DNA of 64,000 nt from Coriolopsis trogii (GCA_020543525.1 JAHYIO010000039.1:1178001-1242000), one strand, 5' to 3'. Positions 45,756-58,747 are shown, counted from the stretch's first letter. Numbers and translations: made by a program. The notes: a model not told the origin generated them from the letters alone.

Positions 45756-48013
45756 TTATAGTGCCTCCGGTCGGTCCCACAGCGAGCATAACATTCGGAA
45801 GCCCACATCAGACCGTCTGATAGGTGCACGCCGCCGAGCAGATATACCAGCGCCCTCCAACACAGCGACTCTGAAGGCTTCGTTTACGTCGTCGATGTAT
45901 AGTTCTTCGAGGGCCTGCGTGTCCATGTGGGCAAGCTGCGCCTCGCTCTGAAGGAATTCCAGCATATGCATCGACGCTTTGTGCATATGCGCTATGGGCT
46001 CCTTGAGCCCTTCCGCCAGCGTGGCGCGTGCGACCTCACGCGCCTCGGTGGACATTGCCGACATGAAGGCGTTGCTGTGCGCAGAGCAACTAGAAAGGAG
46101 CTCTGCTTCGCGTGCCCGTGACTTGCCCCAACTGCTTTCCACGGGCGCATTCAGTCGTTTCGGCGGCGTTGACGGCGTCACAATCTTGGCCTGTCGCGAT
46201 TGGATCGCGTCCAGCACGACGCTATCGAAGCCCTTCAAGCGTTGTGTATCGGCTAGCTATAGAGGGGGCCAGGTGCGTTAGACGTTGATCCTATTCTCGG
46301 AGCACTAGGGCTCGATGCAACACGTTGCACTCACGCTCTGTAAGCCTGTCAGTAGAACTTTGGTCTCGATCTTCCTTTGGATGAATAGCTCCGCAGTGGC
46401 CTCAATCTCAGCCTCGGCGAGGCGCTTCGTCGCTGGCATAAGCGCGTCTATGACCCGAGCAAATGGATTGGTCGCATGTTTCTGCGCCAGACCATGCGAC
46501 AGCTTGGAAAAGACGATCAGTATGTGCATTCCTTGCTATGAGAATGCGTGCGGCGTGGCTCACTGCTGTGTAGGAGAAGGTGACGAACGAGGCCCCCGCC
46601 TCTGCACAAATTGCGGCATGCACGAGGCCCGACACATAGACAAGGTTGGTGCGCACGAAGTGGTTACGTTCCAGCTTCTTCGAGGCCTGCACGCCCGCTT
46701 CTGTAGCTGGTATCTAAATATTCGCTTTAGGTCTACGCTTCATCGGGGGAAACGCGGTCGCTATCGAGCTCACCGAGATCACGATGCGGTCCCTTCGATA
46801 ACCTTTCTTGGCGAACTCCCTCATGAGGAGAAGCGCCTGCCTGATCAACGCTCGTTCATCGTCGTGGAACCTTGGGTCGACAAAGGTGAAGTGTGGACCA
46901 TCTACATCCTCCAGGAGCTCCACGCCTAGGGCCACAAGCTGGTTATGGACAGGTGAGCATTGACAACTATGAAGCGCTCTTTGGAACGTTTCTCACATAT
47001 TGCTCCGTCGCCACGGAAAGAATCTTCTCCAAGTCCCAATCATCGTGCAGCCTGTGACGGCTCACTCAGTCTATGACACTATTAGGTTGCGCGGAGGGGG
47101 TCTTACCTGCTCATTATCGCTTGTTTAATGGCCAACTCTGCATGGTAAGCGGTCTCAACCCGATCGAGCCCGGCACGAAGCATCTGTGGCGTTAACATGG
47201 TCGCGCAGTAAGGTGTGGCTTGACTCTGGAGCACTACACGCGGGCCAGCCACGACGATATCAAGGTTTAGTGTTGACAGTCAGCGAACGGTTTGAAACAT
47301 CACAGGACGACAGGAAGAATGTATCACGGGAGGCTCCGACACTCACGGTCGCGATCAAGTGTCTGCGCTATGACGCCTTTGCCACTGGTTAGGAGGTTGG
47401 TCCACACAGACCGTCCTGGGGCGTTCACTATTTGTATATTCGCATCTTCCGATGTCGAGGCGGATTTTGAGACAGGACTGCGGCGATGTCTCTTGCTCTG
47501 GCTGGGGTGTTCGACGAGTCTCGCATTGACGCGTCCGCGAGCATCGACAAGGAGAGGCGTAACCACCGCCGGGGCCGGGCTCTTCGGGAAAGGGATCGAA
47601 GCCCTGTCAGCGGCGAATCTGATGGAAGACGCCTTCCCTTCGAGAACGGTCGGGCGAGGAGTGTTGAACGGGATTGTGGTCAGCGCAGACGATGTGGATT
47701 GCTCGACTGGAATGTGCGATGTTTGGGCGTCCTTCTCTTGAGCGTCCGACTTGCGTCTACTCCGGGGCCCAATTGCGACTAGCATGTCTTGAAATGGGAA
47801 GCGGTCGATGACCAGGCAAGTGGTACAATCTTCTCGTGGTGGAAGTTGTGGTCGAGCGGCGACAGTGACTGGGAGTTGGTTGTATTCTACGTCCGCTTTG
47901 TCGCGGCGCTGCCTTTTTGGGACATGGATTGGTGGCACCAGCCCTTTGGCGTTAGCGCCGACATTGTCTATTGTGTCTGTCCACTGCAAAGCAGATACAG
48001 CTGCTGTCAACAT
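45756..48013 (-). CDS. transaldolase-family protein, probably catalytically inactive
   Basis: A seven-exon model (48013–47347, 47233–47107, 47051–46997, 46938–46774, 46713–46564, 46502–46335, 46256–45756) gives 610 residues with consistent phases. The transaldolase barrel runs from about residue 202 to 480: VWTNLLTSGKGVIAQTLDRD, ATPYCATMLTPQMLRAGLD, FTFVDPRFHDDERALIRQAL, KGYRRDRIVISIPATEAGVQ, VHAAICAEAGASFVTFSYTA and KIETKVLLTGLQSL. Family enzymes use a Schiff-base Lys in the strand written I-K-I; here the strand is IVISIP, with Ser338 in that place. The DATTNPS loop reads CATMLTPQ and the NLTLLFS strand reads NLVYVSG. The first 200 residues are basic and disordered; about 120 residues follow the barrel. 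The start could also be the Met at 47785 (534 residues). Exon boundaries were found by splice logic, not transcripts. Confidence 0.72.
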
Positions 48014-50768
48014 CAGGTGCGTTGGTCAATTGTATAGAAAGGACACACATTGTGCGATGCTGAGCATGACTGAAAGCAAGCGGAAACAGCTTATCGAAAG
48101 CTATATCCGTCCTTGACGGTGTAGCTTCTGGATGTCAAGCTCGAGCCCAAACTATGGAGACATTGTTTCAGTGCTGCCTGCGTTATCTTCAGCGGCGCCA
48201 ACTTCGCAGTCGGCCCTCGGTGGCGTCAATCATACTCCTGTCTTCGTCAGCCCCATTTGCTCAATATTGGGTCATTATCCCACCACAGGGCGCTGGAAGT
48301 AGATGATCAGCGTCGCTGCGACCCTTTGACGCTCTCATTGAACCGCCTGGCCATGGCCATGTGCTCATGTTGTCCATTGCAGAGACAAGGAAGCGTCCAT
48401 ATCTCCTTCATCTCCTCATCAGCCACTTACACGGGAAGCTCGGCAGTCAAGCAAGCTTCGATGTGGTGGACCTACAGCGGCGAGAAGGAGAGGCTCGCTC
48501 GGCGGAGAGCTCCGTTCGAAGGTTCTTGGGAAGCTGCCACGGGACTCACGTTAGCCCACGAAAGCGCGGGGACCTGCTCAGGTGGTCAGTCCCGGTCCTT
48601 ACTAGCGGTGGAAACACTATCTGACAGGGATGGCCGATGCGTGAGGTCCGAGGAGAAGACGGTTTACAACCTTGCAGGTGCGTCTCCAGGCGAAAGCGTA
48701 GGCTGAAGGCTGATCGCGGATCGGCGTACGGTCCTAACAGGCCTATCGCACATAGGGTGAAAGTTATAATGCGCGACCTTTGGGCAGGCTCACCAGCAAC
48801 ACGGGGATACACCGATGCGGATTTTGCGCGCACGGATGCGGTGAAGTTCGCGGGCAAAACATTGCGCAGGAGGTACGTGTCCCAATATCGCGGTTGAAGG
48901 GATTCGCGTTCCTGCATGTGGCAGATGCGGTCGACGGGGCTCCGTCCACTTCTCCACTACCCACTAGGGTTGTCCAATGACGCATGGACAGAATGCTGGG
49001 CGATGCAGCTAGGCTGAGAAGTTGTGGCCACAGAATCTCAACTGTCAGCAATTCTGTCAGCCGGCAATCACAAACTGCATACGAGAAGTAAAGTCTCTCA
49101 ACTTCGACGCGACCTGGACCAAGCCCGTTTCTGACCCAGACGCTCAACAATAGTGCCCTATCAACGTGGTGGTAGCGCATAGCTGCTAACTAGCGGTGGC
49201 AGCAATATGACACGCAGTGAGAAGATGTCCGCAGACGATGCTCGATTGTTCGAGCCGGCGAACCAAGTGCGTCGTATGTCGTAACCCGCTCGGTGAACTT
49301 CACGGAGATTGAGGGGTTTGCCGGATGCCCTGCCGGCCGTGTCTGGCTCTCGCACGATTGCTCGGCCGTCGTGCTGAGAACCAAATTTCGGCGCGCGCTG
49401 GGTTCTGCGTCGCGTACTCAACGCCCGACCATGGGGACAACCGGCAGACACAGCTCGCAGGGCCGATGCACGGTGAGGAGCGTCCTTGCTGCCTTGTCAC
49501 GGCTCACCGCATCTTCGAGGCTGGGCAATGGCCCCCATGAGAACGCCGCAGGGAGCGTATATGTATGTCTCTGGCCTAGCAACAGGCCGGATGGGCCCGC
49601 CGGGCCCTGCGTACCATGCGTCGATGCACGTTGCCCGAGTGGCCGACGGGTGGGTAATGCGTAGCTCTATCCGTCGCGTCGCGTATCGCATCCTGGGGCT
49701 CCGCGTTCCTTTCTGGGAAAATATGCTATATAGACACCGTCGCCCGGCAACTGGGCAGCGGGTTGTGCGCTCAGGAACGTCTAGGGCAAACTAGGGAAGG
49801 ATGAGTACCGAGTAGTAGTAGCAGTTGCGCGTTCATCGCATCCGTCGGCGCGCGATTCCTTCGCCCTGCTCGCTCCGGGTTGGCACGCGCTGCTGGTCGT
49901 GCACCCTTGCCACTGACGTCGACTAGCTGCAGTCCATCGTCTGCGAGGTGAGTGTCAACTCGAGCGTCCAAGCCTCGCGGATCTCCGGACGCTCAATGCG
50001 CCCATGACTGACACATCGAACTTTGCGAGAGGGTCAGCCGCTGCGCCGCTGATAGGGCTGTGACCACTGGCCCATCTTGCACAACGGGCAAGGATGGAGA
50101 ACACCCTTGGCGCACACGCCACGAGCGTAAAGTAGGGGTGGTGTCGTCGTATCCACTCTGGGGAGCTTCGTTGCTCACGCATGCCAGCTGGCCCCAGCAA
50201 CACTCCCCCCCCACCACCACCACCACCACTGCCAGGCAGCGGGCGGTCCGACGGGACGCGGAGAAGGCTGGTTCGAGAGAAGCGAAGCCTGCGCGGAGGA
50301 GATCAATCAAACCCTGCACCGTGCACACGGACGGGGGGGCTTCTCTCGCCCGAAAGGGCTTAGCAGCGAGCGAAAATAAAATAAATCAAGGAGAGCGGCG
50401 TTCTCTGCTTGAGAACGTGCGGGGCGGGAAAAGGCAATGCGACGGACCGACCGGGCGAGAACGACGATAGGTCGTGTTGCTTCCAGTGCATTGAAGGTCA
50501 TTCATAGGGATTTGCGAACATCGGAGGGAGGGAGATCGAGGAGGGAAAGAGACCAATATGCGATTCCATCGCCCATGTATCCAGTGTGATTCTACAGGTA
50601 CTATACATATCGAATCCGGACTCGGGGAAGTCGTGGATTATTACGTCGGACGGCAGCAGACAACAGAACGCAGGACAGCACGAAAGCAAGCGAGCGAGCA
50701 CAGAGCACGAGGGGTATGAGATATGCGGTAACATGAGATGGAAGGGGCTGCTCGTTCTCAGACACGCC
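48014..50768. other. no supported gene
   Basis: Upstream region of the transaldolase-like gene and beyond. ORFs up to 149 codons lack domains and splice context. A small upstream exon of the transaldolase-like gene near 48050–48090 is possible but unproven. Confidence 0.4.
50211..50230 (+). repeat. ACC trinucleotide repeat
   Basis: About six tandem copies of CAC/ACC directly after a C-run, in non-coding DNA. A simple microsatellite. Confidence 0.7.
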
Positions 50769-51093
50769 TCAACGCTCTGACGAGTACTGCCAGTGCGCAA
50801 CTGCAGTGTGCTGCCCTCCGTGGTTTGCCTGAACCGCCGACGAATAGTGACTATTGTTGGAAGTAGTATGGTGCAGATTGGGATGCTGCGCGAAGAAAGA
50901 TGGGTTGATATATGGCCCAAATGATCCTTCGAAAGATGATCAAAACTCACTGTGTATTGATCGTCTTCTAATTTGACAAGTTCGTACTGAGATGCGCTGT
51001 GAGAGAAAGGAGGAAGAACGGGATGACCGTACGGAGACGATATAGTTCGTTGCTGTTGCGAATGTGGAATGGAGGACGGGGCGAAGTCGGAGG
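50769..51093 (-). other. possible extra 3' coding exons of the bZIP gene
   Basis: Two stretches have clear transcription-factor-like composition but cannot be joined to the bZIP model with canonical introns. About 51093–50953 encodes a Ser/Pro/Gln/His-rich segment ending in the acidic patch YELVKLEDDQYT at a GTGAGT donor. About 50935–50769, in another frame, encodes FEGSFGPYINPSFFAQHPNL and ends at HWQYSSER stop. Either an alternative 3' end of the bZIP transcript or a sequence or annotation problem. Confidence 0.35.
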
Positions 51094-51138
51094 GCTGTGG
51101 GTGGGAAAAAAAGATGCTGTCACTAGGATCCCGAGCTC

Positions 51139-52020
51139 TCAATACGCGCAGTTCTGCTGGGTGGCAAGACCCGCAGAAACGGAGATAACACTCGCCGAGA
51201 ACGAGGGACTCGACGTCGCGCTCGACGTCGGAGTCTCGGGCGGCACAGGGTAACCCGGCACGCCGTACGAGTAGTTGTTGAGCGTGCGCGAGGAGTACGT
51301 CGCGTAGCCTGACGGATGCGGGGGCGTTTGCGACGAGTACTGGCCCGTGATGGAGGGGATGGAGAGCGGTGGTGGTGGGCTATGGTTGTGGGGGGACGAG
51401 GTCTATGCGACGAGGGGGTTGAGCGGTAGCATCCAAGAAGCACGAAGTGTCTTACCACGTAAACGCCGCTCGCGTCTGCTGTTCTTCGCCGCTTTGAGTC
51501 GCGGTCGAAGTGGCGGTCGTCGGAGAGCGGGGTGTAGGCATCGCGGCGGAAGTCGGTCGCTCGTAGCCCTGGGTTTTTCATGTCGAGCTGCCGCCGGAGC
51601 TCTTCGACTTCGCGGTGGAGGAGCTCGTTTTCCTGCTCGAGCTCGCGGATGCGCATCAGGGGGGGAGGAATGGCGGCGACCTGGTCTGGTGTGAGGGCGA
51701 GGACGGACTGCAGCTTCGTCACTGTTTGCTCGAGCTGGACGAGACACGCGACGGGTAAGTTACGTGACACGGCGATCATGCAAGGACCTGACAATCGTAC
51801 CTGCTCGATGTACGCCTTCCGCTTCGCGCGGTGTCGCGCTTGGGCTTAAGGTGCCGAGGTTGGGTTGGTATAGTGTGCGAGGAGACTGATGCGATCGCGA
51901 CGACATACCTTTCGCATTCCTGGACCGTTCAGGACGGTCTGCAGAGGGTTGACTGGAAGGACTGTGGTGGTCCGAAGAGCCATCACGCTGAGATTCAGCC
52001 GGCGAAGTCAAGGGCGTCAT
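51139..52020 (-). CDS. bZIP transcription factor
   Basis: Four exons (52020–51909, 51844–51801, 51734–51456, 51402–51139), 232 residues in this model. The basic region is split by the first intron: SRNAKAQARHRAKRKAYIEQ has the N-X7-R signature (Asn then Arg eight positions on), and the adjoining heptads LEQTVTKLQSVLALTPDQ and MRIRELEQENELLHREVEEL form the leucine zipper, interrupted by a proline-containing insert. A Lys/Arg motif follows (SKRRRTADASG), then a Ser/Pro/Tyr-rich tail (TGQYSSQTPPHPSGY). A nuclear dimeric DNA-binding regulator; targets are unknown. The start at 52020 gives a typical MTPLTSPAES; a Met 15 nt upstream is an alternative. The true C-terminus may lie further downstream (see 50769–51093). 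Confidence 0.85.
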
Positions 52021-55000
52021 GTAACGTAAGGACAAGGGGAGCGAAGGCGATCGGGGTTGGAAAGTTGGGAGGGAGGATCAGTTGGATGCTTATATGGCAC
52101 AGGACACTGGTCTCTAACGCTGGCAAACAGCCGATATGGCCCATCGAGCGGGGCCCACGATAGGCGGGGGACAAGCCAACCGTTTCGAGCAGGGAGCGAG
52201 GACCCTGGGTAGCAGAAAGGCCGGCCAACGAGCCGCGAAACCTCCATTTTCTGTCCAAAGAGCCCATCGCAGGAATTGGGGCGAACCAGGCCGTGCACAG
52301 CACTGATTGCCCGTCGCGCGTTGTTCGCCGGGAGATGGGAGACTGTTTCAGTACCGCGAAGCTCATCAAAACTATTGACCCCGAACAATTCAACGACCGC
52401 AAATGGACCGTCCCATCAGCTCCTCATATTTCAGGATGATATCTGTAGAAAATCAGAGAAAATCGTTCAGGAAATCGCAAGGGGGACTGCCCCACCGTGG
52501 AAAGATGTTCAGGGTCGTAAGGTTGTGAGATCGGGCGCGCTCGTGTTTCCCCAGCCTGTCCGCACTCCGCGAAGCCCTCGTCTGCATGCTGGCGCGTTGG
52601 CTCTTTTGCGCTCGCTTTCCTGTCTTTTCCTCGTCGCGACACGGCCGCTGCCAGGTCGGTGTTCCAGTCGACGGCCAGACGCTGTCCTGTAGTCGCTCGC
52701 AGGACGGCATATGGGAGAAAGGAAAGAGGCACCCCGCAGGCCAGCGAGAGGCCATACTCCGGCTCGTGCGCCTGACGTGCCTGGGCCAGCCGGAACTGAC
52801 CGAATCTATATTCTTCCTGCCCCGTCACCATAGCGTCTCACTCACTCTTTCTCCCCCGGAACGAGGTCCTGCACAGGTTGCAGTCCAGAGTATCCGCCTC
52901 GTAATGCTGCACGTTGCCATCCTCGCCACTAATGGTGTCCCCGCTGCTGGCTTGGAATGAATTCCTCTCGCGATTAGAGGGGGCGCGTGCGCACCAAAGA
53001 TATCATGCAGAACTTTGTTTTTATCAGCACGCCTGACATCCTGTGAGTCGAACACGCTATTCTATTGTCAATTCGCGCAGGGTCGCCGAGGGCGCCATCA
53101 GGCCAGTTGCGCCTCTCTTGGGCATTCTGGCAGCATTCTGGACGACCTCCAGAAAAACGTGGTCTGCCAGCGCCGCCATGCTCCCTGCTCGTGGCAGCGG
53201 CTTAACCCCTCGCGCGACGTTCCTTTGCCCTCTTCTGTTCCACATGTCGAGGTCGACTCCGACTCGATGTCGAATAGGATACGTACGTTATGGTACGTTA
53301 TGTTTGTCTCCCGGCTGAAAGCATAATCGCGATTTCATCTGACATCTGATCATGACACGATTCGGATTTAGAGATCTCCCGGCGGTTAGCGGCACGTCTC
53401 TCTTCCGCCCAGCACAGTCAGCCAGCACCTGGCTGCATCGCTCCGCGGGGACATTCAGTGTTGCCAGGCCTAGGATGCACGCGCACAGGCCATTTCCCCT
53501 AGGACGAATGGAGTTACCCGTTTTCCTCTCACACCGTCCCGAAGCAATGCGATGCGAGAGTTTACGCCCAACAATGAGGCCCCGGAGTGCCTCTACCGGT
53601 CGACAGACGATCAGCGCCCGCGCTGCGCAACCTAGCAAAAAAGAAGTGATGCTGATGCGCATTGTGTACGCCTCTGCAATGTGCATTGGAGATGCCGCAG
53701 GACAGCATCAACCGGCCTTTTTTGTCCTCTCCACCTTTGCATGGGGATGGATAAAGGACGAACTCGGTATACGACAATTGACTTAACATTTGCCGGCGGA
53801 ATTACGAGAGCAAATCATTAACTGGCCAACGCCGAGGGCCATTCCGCAAACATTGGATCTTCGCGATCTAAGTCCCACCTGGTCACAGCCCTTATGCAGG
53901 GACTCGCAGGTCGGCAACGACCATATACGCACGAAGGCCCCCCCCCGGTTATCGCTGAACCTATTGGAAGCTCGCGGCCGAACGTTCGAAGAACTTGATG
54001 CTGGGAGAGAAATCGTCAGCAATTTCCAAGAGCTCCAAAGACGGTTGCTCCTACCTCCGACCGTTCCACCCGCTAATGTATACCCAACCTCGCCTCACAG
54101 ACGGAAGCTATTGAGAAACATGCAGGTGCGTAAGGCGAACAGCTCTGACGTGGTGGATGATTGCTGATGATGTTGGAGGGCGTGGCCAGTGCACTGCAGC
54201 ACTGGGCGAACTGGAGCATCATTTGGAGTCGCAGACTCGCATAGTTCAGGTTTGGCTCGGCATACGGCGAAACTAATCAGGTGGCCGGCAACTATCGCGT
54301 ATGTGAGCGTCCGCACCGACCGGCCCCGGCCCCCAGACCCCCAGTTACAACTTGCAGGCAACACCCACGCACGCTACGCATACCAGCGCAATGTGCGCCA
54401 TCGTCACCAAAGTTTGGCAGATGCACGCGCGCAATGTGGACAAAATCATCGATCGGCCTCGTCCTCCCAGACGTGGATGGCGACGGTTTGACATTTCCGA
54501 ATTCTCGAGGATCGCGACCGCGACCGCTGTACCTCCGCCGCGCGTCGTCATGCGAATATTCATGCATTACCCCTGGCCAAGAGAAAGCACCCCGACTCCC
54601 GAGCTGTGTTTGCCGATGACGGGGAACGCGACGAGCACCCGACGCGGCCTAAAGGGCCTAGGCGCAAGCTGCAGCCGAGTCTCGAATGGGACGCAACACA
54701 GATGAATGATCGGATGCTCTCCTCTCCGGGTCTCAATCTCTGTGGTTGCTATGATGCACCTCAGGACTTGTGAGACCCGGGTTTCTCGCATTACCGTGTA
54801 AGCATCTTCCCGCCCTCTCTCTGTAGCTCGCTGAGTCCCTCCCTATTACATATGTAGCACGCCAGGTGAACGAAAGCTTACCAGCATGCGGTATCCTCGA
54901 CATGAGGAAACCCCTCGCCTGGAAGACGACGTAATGGCCATAAGTCCTGCACAGTGCACAGCGAGCTCTAGACCATCGCGCACGCTGGTCTCAGATTTCG

Positions 55001-57703
55001 TAAAAGGTAATTGAAGGGTGCCGCCCGCCCCCACCATGACGCATCACAGATTAGGTACTGTTGCCGCCATTTCCGAGAGGGGTAAGTGATGCCAGTTCGC
55101 GGAGTCTGCCTGCGTCCTCAAGTCGTGCGGGGACAACGTAAACCGGGCTGATTTTGACGTGCTTTGCAGTGCTGGCGTAAACCGCGAATCTGGCACTGAG
55201 ATGAAAGTCCACCTATCTGGGCCTAGTCGCTCTCGCAACGTCTGAGCCAGGTCTGAACTCCCGAGAGTGATACCCACTCGGATTCTCCACCAACGAGGTC
55301 GCATAGTGCACACCAGGTACGAAGTCACGGGGCCCTTGCTCTGCCTCCGAGTTTGAGCGTGGTGAAACGACTCAAGGCCGCACATAGCGCGTGGTAGCTA
55401 CGTAGCATCTACTACAACCAAGAGGAAGCTCACCCTTTGAGGGGCAGGTGAGTCCCGCGCATACTACCAAGGTTTTTAGTTCTGATGCTTAGTTTCTACT
55501 CCCTAGTTGCGAGCTACAGTCCATCGTCTAGCCTCTTATCGGCCACTCCTCGCCACCTGGGATCGCTACGGAGGTTGCAGTACTCTTTGTCTTCGCGCTA
55601 TAGCATCCCGTCACCATCCAGGGTGGGTCTTCCTGTCTTCAAAATCCGGATAGCCTCGTGGTACACGTTGCTCTTGCTCTTGCTCCAGCACAAATATAGC
55701 TCTCCCCCGTTATCAACATGCGAGTGTCCCCAGCTTCTTCCTACAAATTTCAGGTACACAGCACGGGGAGGGGCATGGCGGTTGTCTGTTCGTGATGTAA
55801 CAGGTGAACCACCATGCCTCATCCTGCAGGCCTTCTTCTACAACTACCCCCGGACTCCCGGGCTTCCTAGCCCTACACTACCATCCTGCGTCGTGGATGT
55901 CGCGCTCTGACTCGAGAGCTTGTTAAGCGTCGGTTGTGCGCGCACGCCCCCATATGCAGCGTACAGGTGCACGCCGATACTCCAATGGCATGCTCCCGCT
56001 GTGAGCCCGAGCAGAGCCACACGCAGCTACGTACATAAGTAGATACACACAGCGAGAGCACTCTGAGGTGATCGAGGGGTGCCGTGTGCCGTATACCATC
56101 TGCCGTGCGTCGAGGAGTGCCGGTGCCCAAGAGGCGCACGTGCAGTTGCCGTCATGATCGTCCTCACATCGGGGCATCGGGGCTCGGGTATGCCGTACAT
56201 CCCTCTCGTGGGTGCCCCGCGTTCGGTGCAGCCAGGGCCATCTCGGGAAGGCGCGAGCTGTCTCAGGATTGGGCAGTGGTACCAGTACCAAGATGGCCAG
56301 TGCGCGCGAGTGGTACAGGAGGAATAGGAATGCGCCGTCCGACCCACCCCACCTGCGGCACTCCGTAGCCTGAGGCTTGATCAGCATGTACATTTGTGCT
56401 GTTCGCATGACATGCATGCATGGAAGCCATATGTCCGACGGTCGACGGTCGGTATCCGCCGCTCCGACGTTCGAACCCTCTGACCCCGGCGTTGGGCTTG
56501 ACCCGGTATGCTCGCATAGCGTGATCCGCTCTCAACAAAGCGACGGAATGCATCCACAATACCCGCGCTGCCAATTATCGCCGCCGCAGTGGGGGGGGTG
56601 CGGAACGTGCTGGAAGCTGTTGGCTATACTTATCCTCTCTGTCCACCTCCCGGTCGGGACGGCGGTCTCATGCCTCTCTGTCCACGTCCACATATATCCA
56701 TCATGTTCTCGAGCTACAAGTCACTCATCAGCCCTTGCTGTCCCCCCCTTGGTTCTGGTTCTAGGTCTGTTTGGAATGGGCTGCGTCCAACGAGTTCGAA
56801 TCTCGAAGCCAACTTTGTTGCGCAAGGCGGGGTTTGGGAGCTCGGGGTGCGCCGGGTGCGTTGGGTGCACCCTGGATAGTAAGCCTGGTGCGTTCGAGGT
56901 GCAAGTACGGCCTCAGGACGGTCACTGCAGACATGTGCATGAGCACGTGCCTTCTTGGATGGTGCCCATTCATACTTTGAGTTCAGCAGGATCTAAAGGA
57001 GTCCAGAGCCGCTTCTCCAGACACGCTCTGACGCGGCAGAAGCGTTTGGCAGAGTTCAGAGTTCCGAGTCGGACGTCCATCCGCTGTGCTTCTCCTCAAG
57101 TTTGCCGCCTGCTGTCCGCTGCTATCCACGTCTGATTGGAGCAAGTGGTCTTCGGAGGCGGGCCGATACTCACTTGCACGGCGCGCAGTGTTTGGAGCGG
57201 CCGGTTAGCGCACAGCTTCCATCATGATCGGAACTGGTTTCGTGGCGAGTCAAGGAGTAGGAGTACGGGTCCTTCACACGCAAGCCGTGGCAAGCAAAAG
57301 TTCGATTAGCGTCGGGAGCGTCCTGGCGTGCGCAATATGGGATGATAAGCCAAGCGGCGGAGCGGGGCGCAGCTGTACGGACACAGCGTTACAAATACAA
57401 CAAACAGCGGCGGTGCGTGGTTTCGAGCGAGGGGTCTTAAGTATAGTAGTATGGATCTAGGTCAGACTCGAATGTCTCATTTCGTCGATTAGCAGGAGAA
57501 TGGGGAGGCAACGATAACTGGAAACGGGCGACGACCATCGGACGTCGGGAGTGGGAGTGGGAGTAGAAGTGGGAGTGACACTCCCGACAGGGTCGGGCGT
57601 CGGCAACACGCTTCACAGAAGTGCTAGGCAGGCGGCGGCCGAAGCTGCGGCGCGGGCAAGGAAGCTCGTCGGATGTCGGACTCATGTAGGAGGGGAGAGG
57701 GTC
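52021..57703. other. 5.7 kb without a supported gene
   Basis: The bZIP promoter lies at the left edge. Otherwise only unsupported ORFs up to 252 codons (56377–57135 plus) are seen; this longest one has erratic composition and no domain. An isolated T-arm-like hairpin (CGAG, loop TTCGAAT, CTCG) occurs near 56790 without the rest of a tRNA. Confidence 0.45.
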
Positions 57704-58747
57704 CTAGGGTGTCGGGGAAGGATCCCTGACCATGCACCAGAGCGGAAAGCCGGCCGAGTCTTTGGAGGTGAAGTTCCTGACCGAGCGATGGGTGAAGCCG
57801 GACTTTCGGAACCATTGCACCTACAGGGGCGGGAACTCTCTTGCATGAGCGAGAAACGGGAACCTAGCGCGATAAGCTGGTCTTACATGGTAAGGGCTTT
57901 TCACTTCTGTCGTGATGCGCTTCCCCGCCGCATCGGCCTGATGTAGCAGAGACGTGTGCCCTAGTCAGTGGATGGTGTAAGACGATGATCAAGAATTGAC
58001 AGACCTGTTTGCAGAGTATGGCCAGTAGCATTCTTCCCAGCCCTCGGCGCTGGTAGTCTGGATGTGTGGCGACCAACTTGACGTTCCATGCTTCTCTGCG
58101 GGCTCGTTCTCCGGACCCGAAAGCGGTCCTGTACAGTTCCTCGTATGTCGGTATATACTGCAGGTAAGCGGCGCGGCGGATTAGCGGTGAGGAGTCCGGG
58201 CAGACGATGGAGAGAGACATACATGGTAAGAGTACCACTCGCTTAGGTACGGGGACAGGCTACGGATGAAGTCCTCCTGTTGGCTGTGGCAGAACGTCAG
58301 GGTTGAGCGGCTTAGCGTGATCGTAGAAGGGAGACAAAGATAGACCAACTAGCAGTTCCAGTCCTGGCCGGGAGCGATCCATGCGGCAACGCTCTGTATC
58401 CTCCCATTCACGAGACCAAGGTGGACCTCACCGTGGGCGACGCAGGCACGAACAGTCCGTCTGTACATATCCGCTTGGACACGCGGGGAGTTACCCGAGA
58501 TGGACGCCATGCCGACGTCTGTGAGCCCTCGAGGAGGTGGGATATGAAGGAAGTCGGAGGTGTGAGAAGAGGACGGCGGGGGACGACTGACCATCTTTGA
58601 AGGCGAGCAAGAGAACCTGGACGGCGGCCTCGATGTCTTCGTCTGAGCGCGGTGCCGAGACGGGTCAGCGGAAGAAGATGAGCAGGGCGCGGCGGGGAGT
58701 ATGTGCGGCGTACCTGACGGATCGACGAGGCGGCGGACGGAGATCAT
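57704..58747 (-). CDS. GNAT-family N-acetyltransferase
   Basis: At least seven short exons can be joined from the ATG at 58747 to the TAG at 57704, giving about 214 residues. GNAT enzymes transfer acetyl from acetyl-CoA to an amine. The N-terminal strand and helix are MISVRRLVDPSDEDIEAAVQ with VLLLAFKDGLTDV; then VRACVAHGEVHLGLVNGRIQ and SVAAWIAPGQDW. Motif A is complete: WNVKLVATHPDYQRRGLGRM, where the Q-X-X-G-X-G/A-type loop (QRRGLG) binds the CoA pyrophosphate. The C-terminal part ITTEV, WFRKSGFTHRSVRNF and PLWCMVRDP matches the usual last strands. No signal peptide. This small fungal GNAT type is common and its substrates are mostly unknown. The exon between 57950 and 58005 was placed by choosing the acceptor that restores ADAAGKRITTEVKSPYH. 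Confidence 0.82.

Noticed and set aside
47186..47782. Plus-strand ORFs across the transaldolase-like gene
   Set aside because: No domain; the minus strand gives a phase-consistent exon chain with a recognised fold.
56780..56815. tRNA T-arm-like hairpin
   Set aside because: Stem and TTCGAAT loop are present, but no acceptor, D or anticodon arms can be drawn around it.
56377..57135. 252-codon plus-strand ORF in the right gene-free tract
   Set aside because: Composition is irregular (Cys/His/Arg-rich), with no domain, no signal and no related exon nearby.
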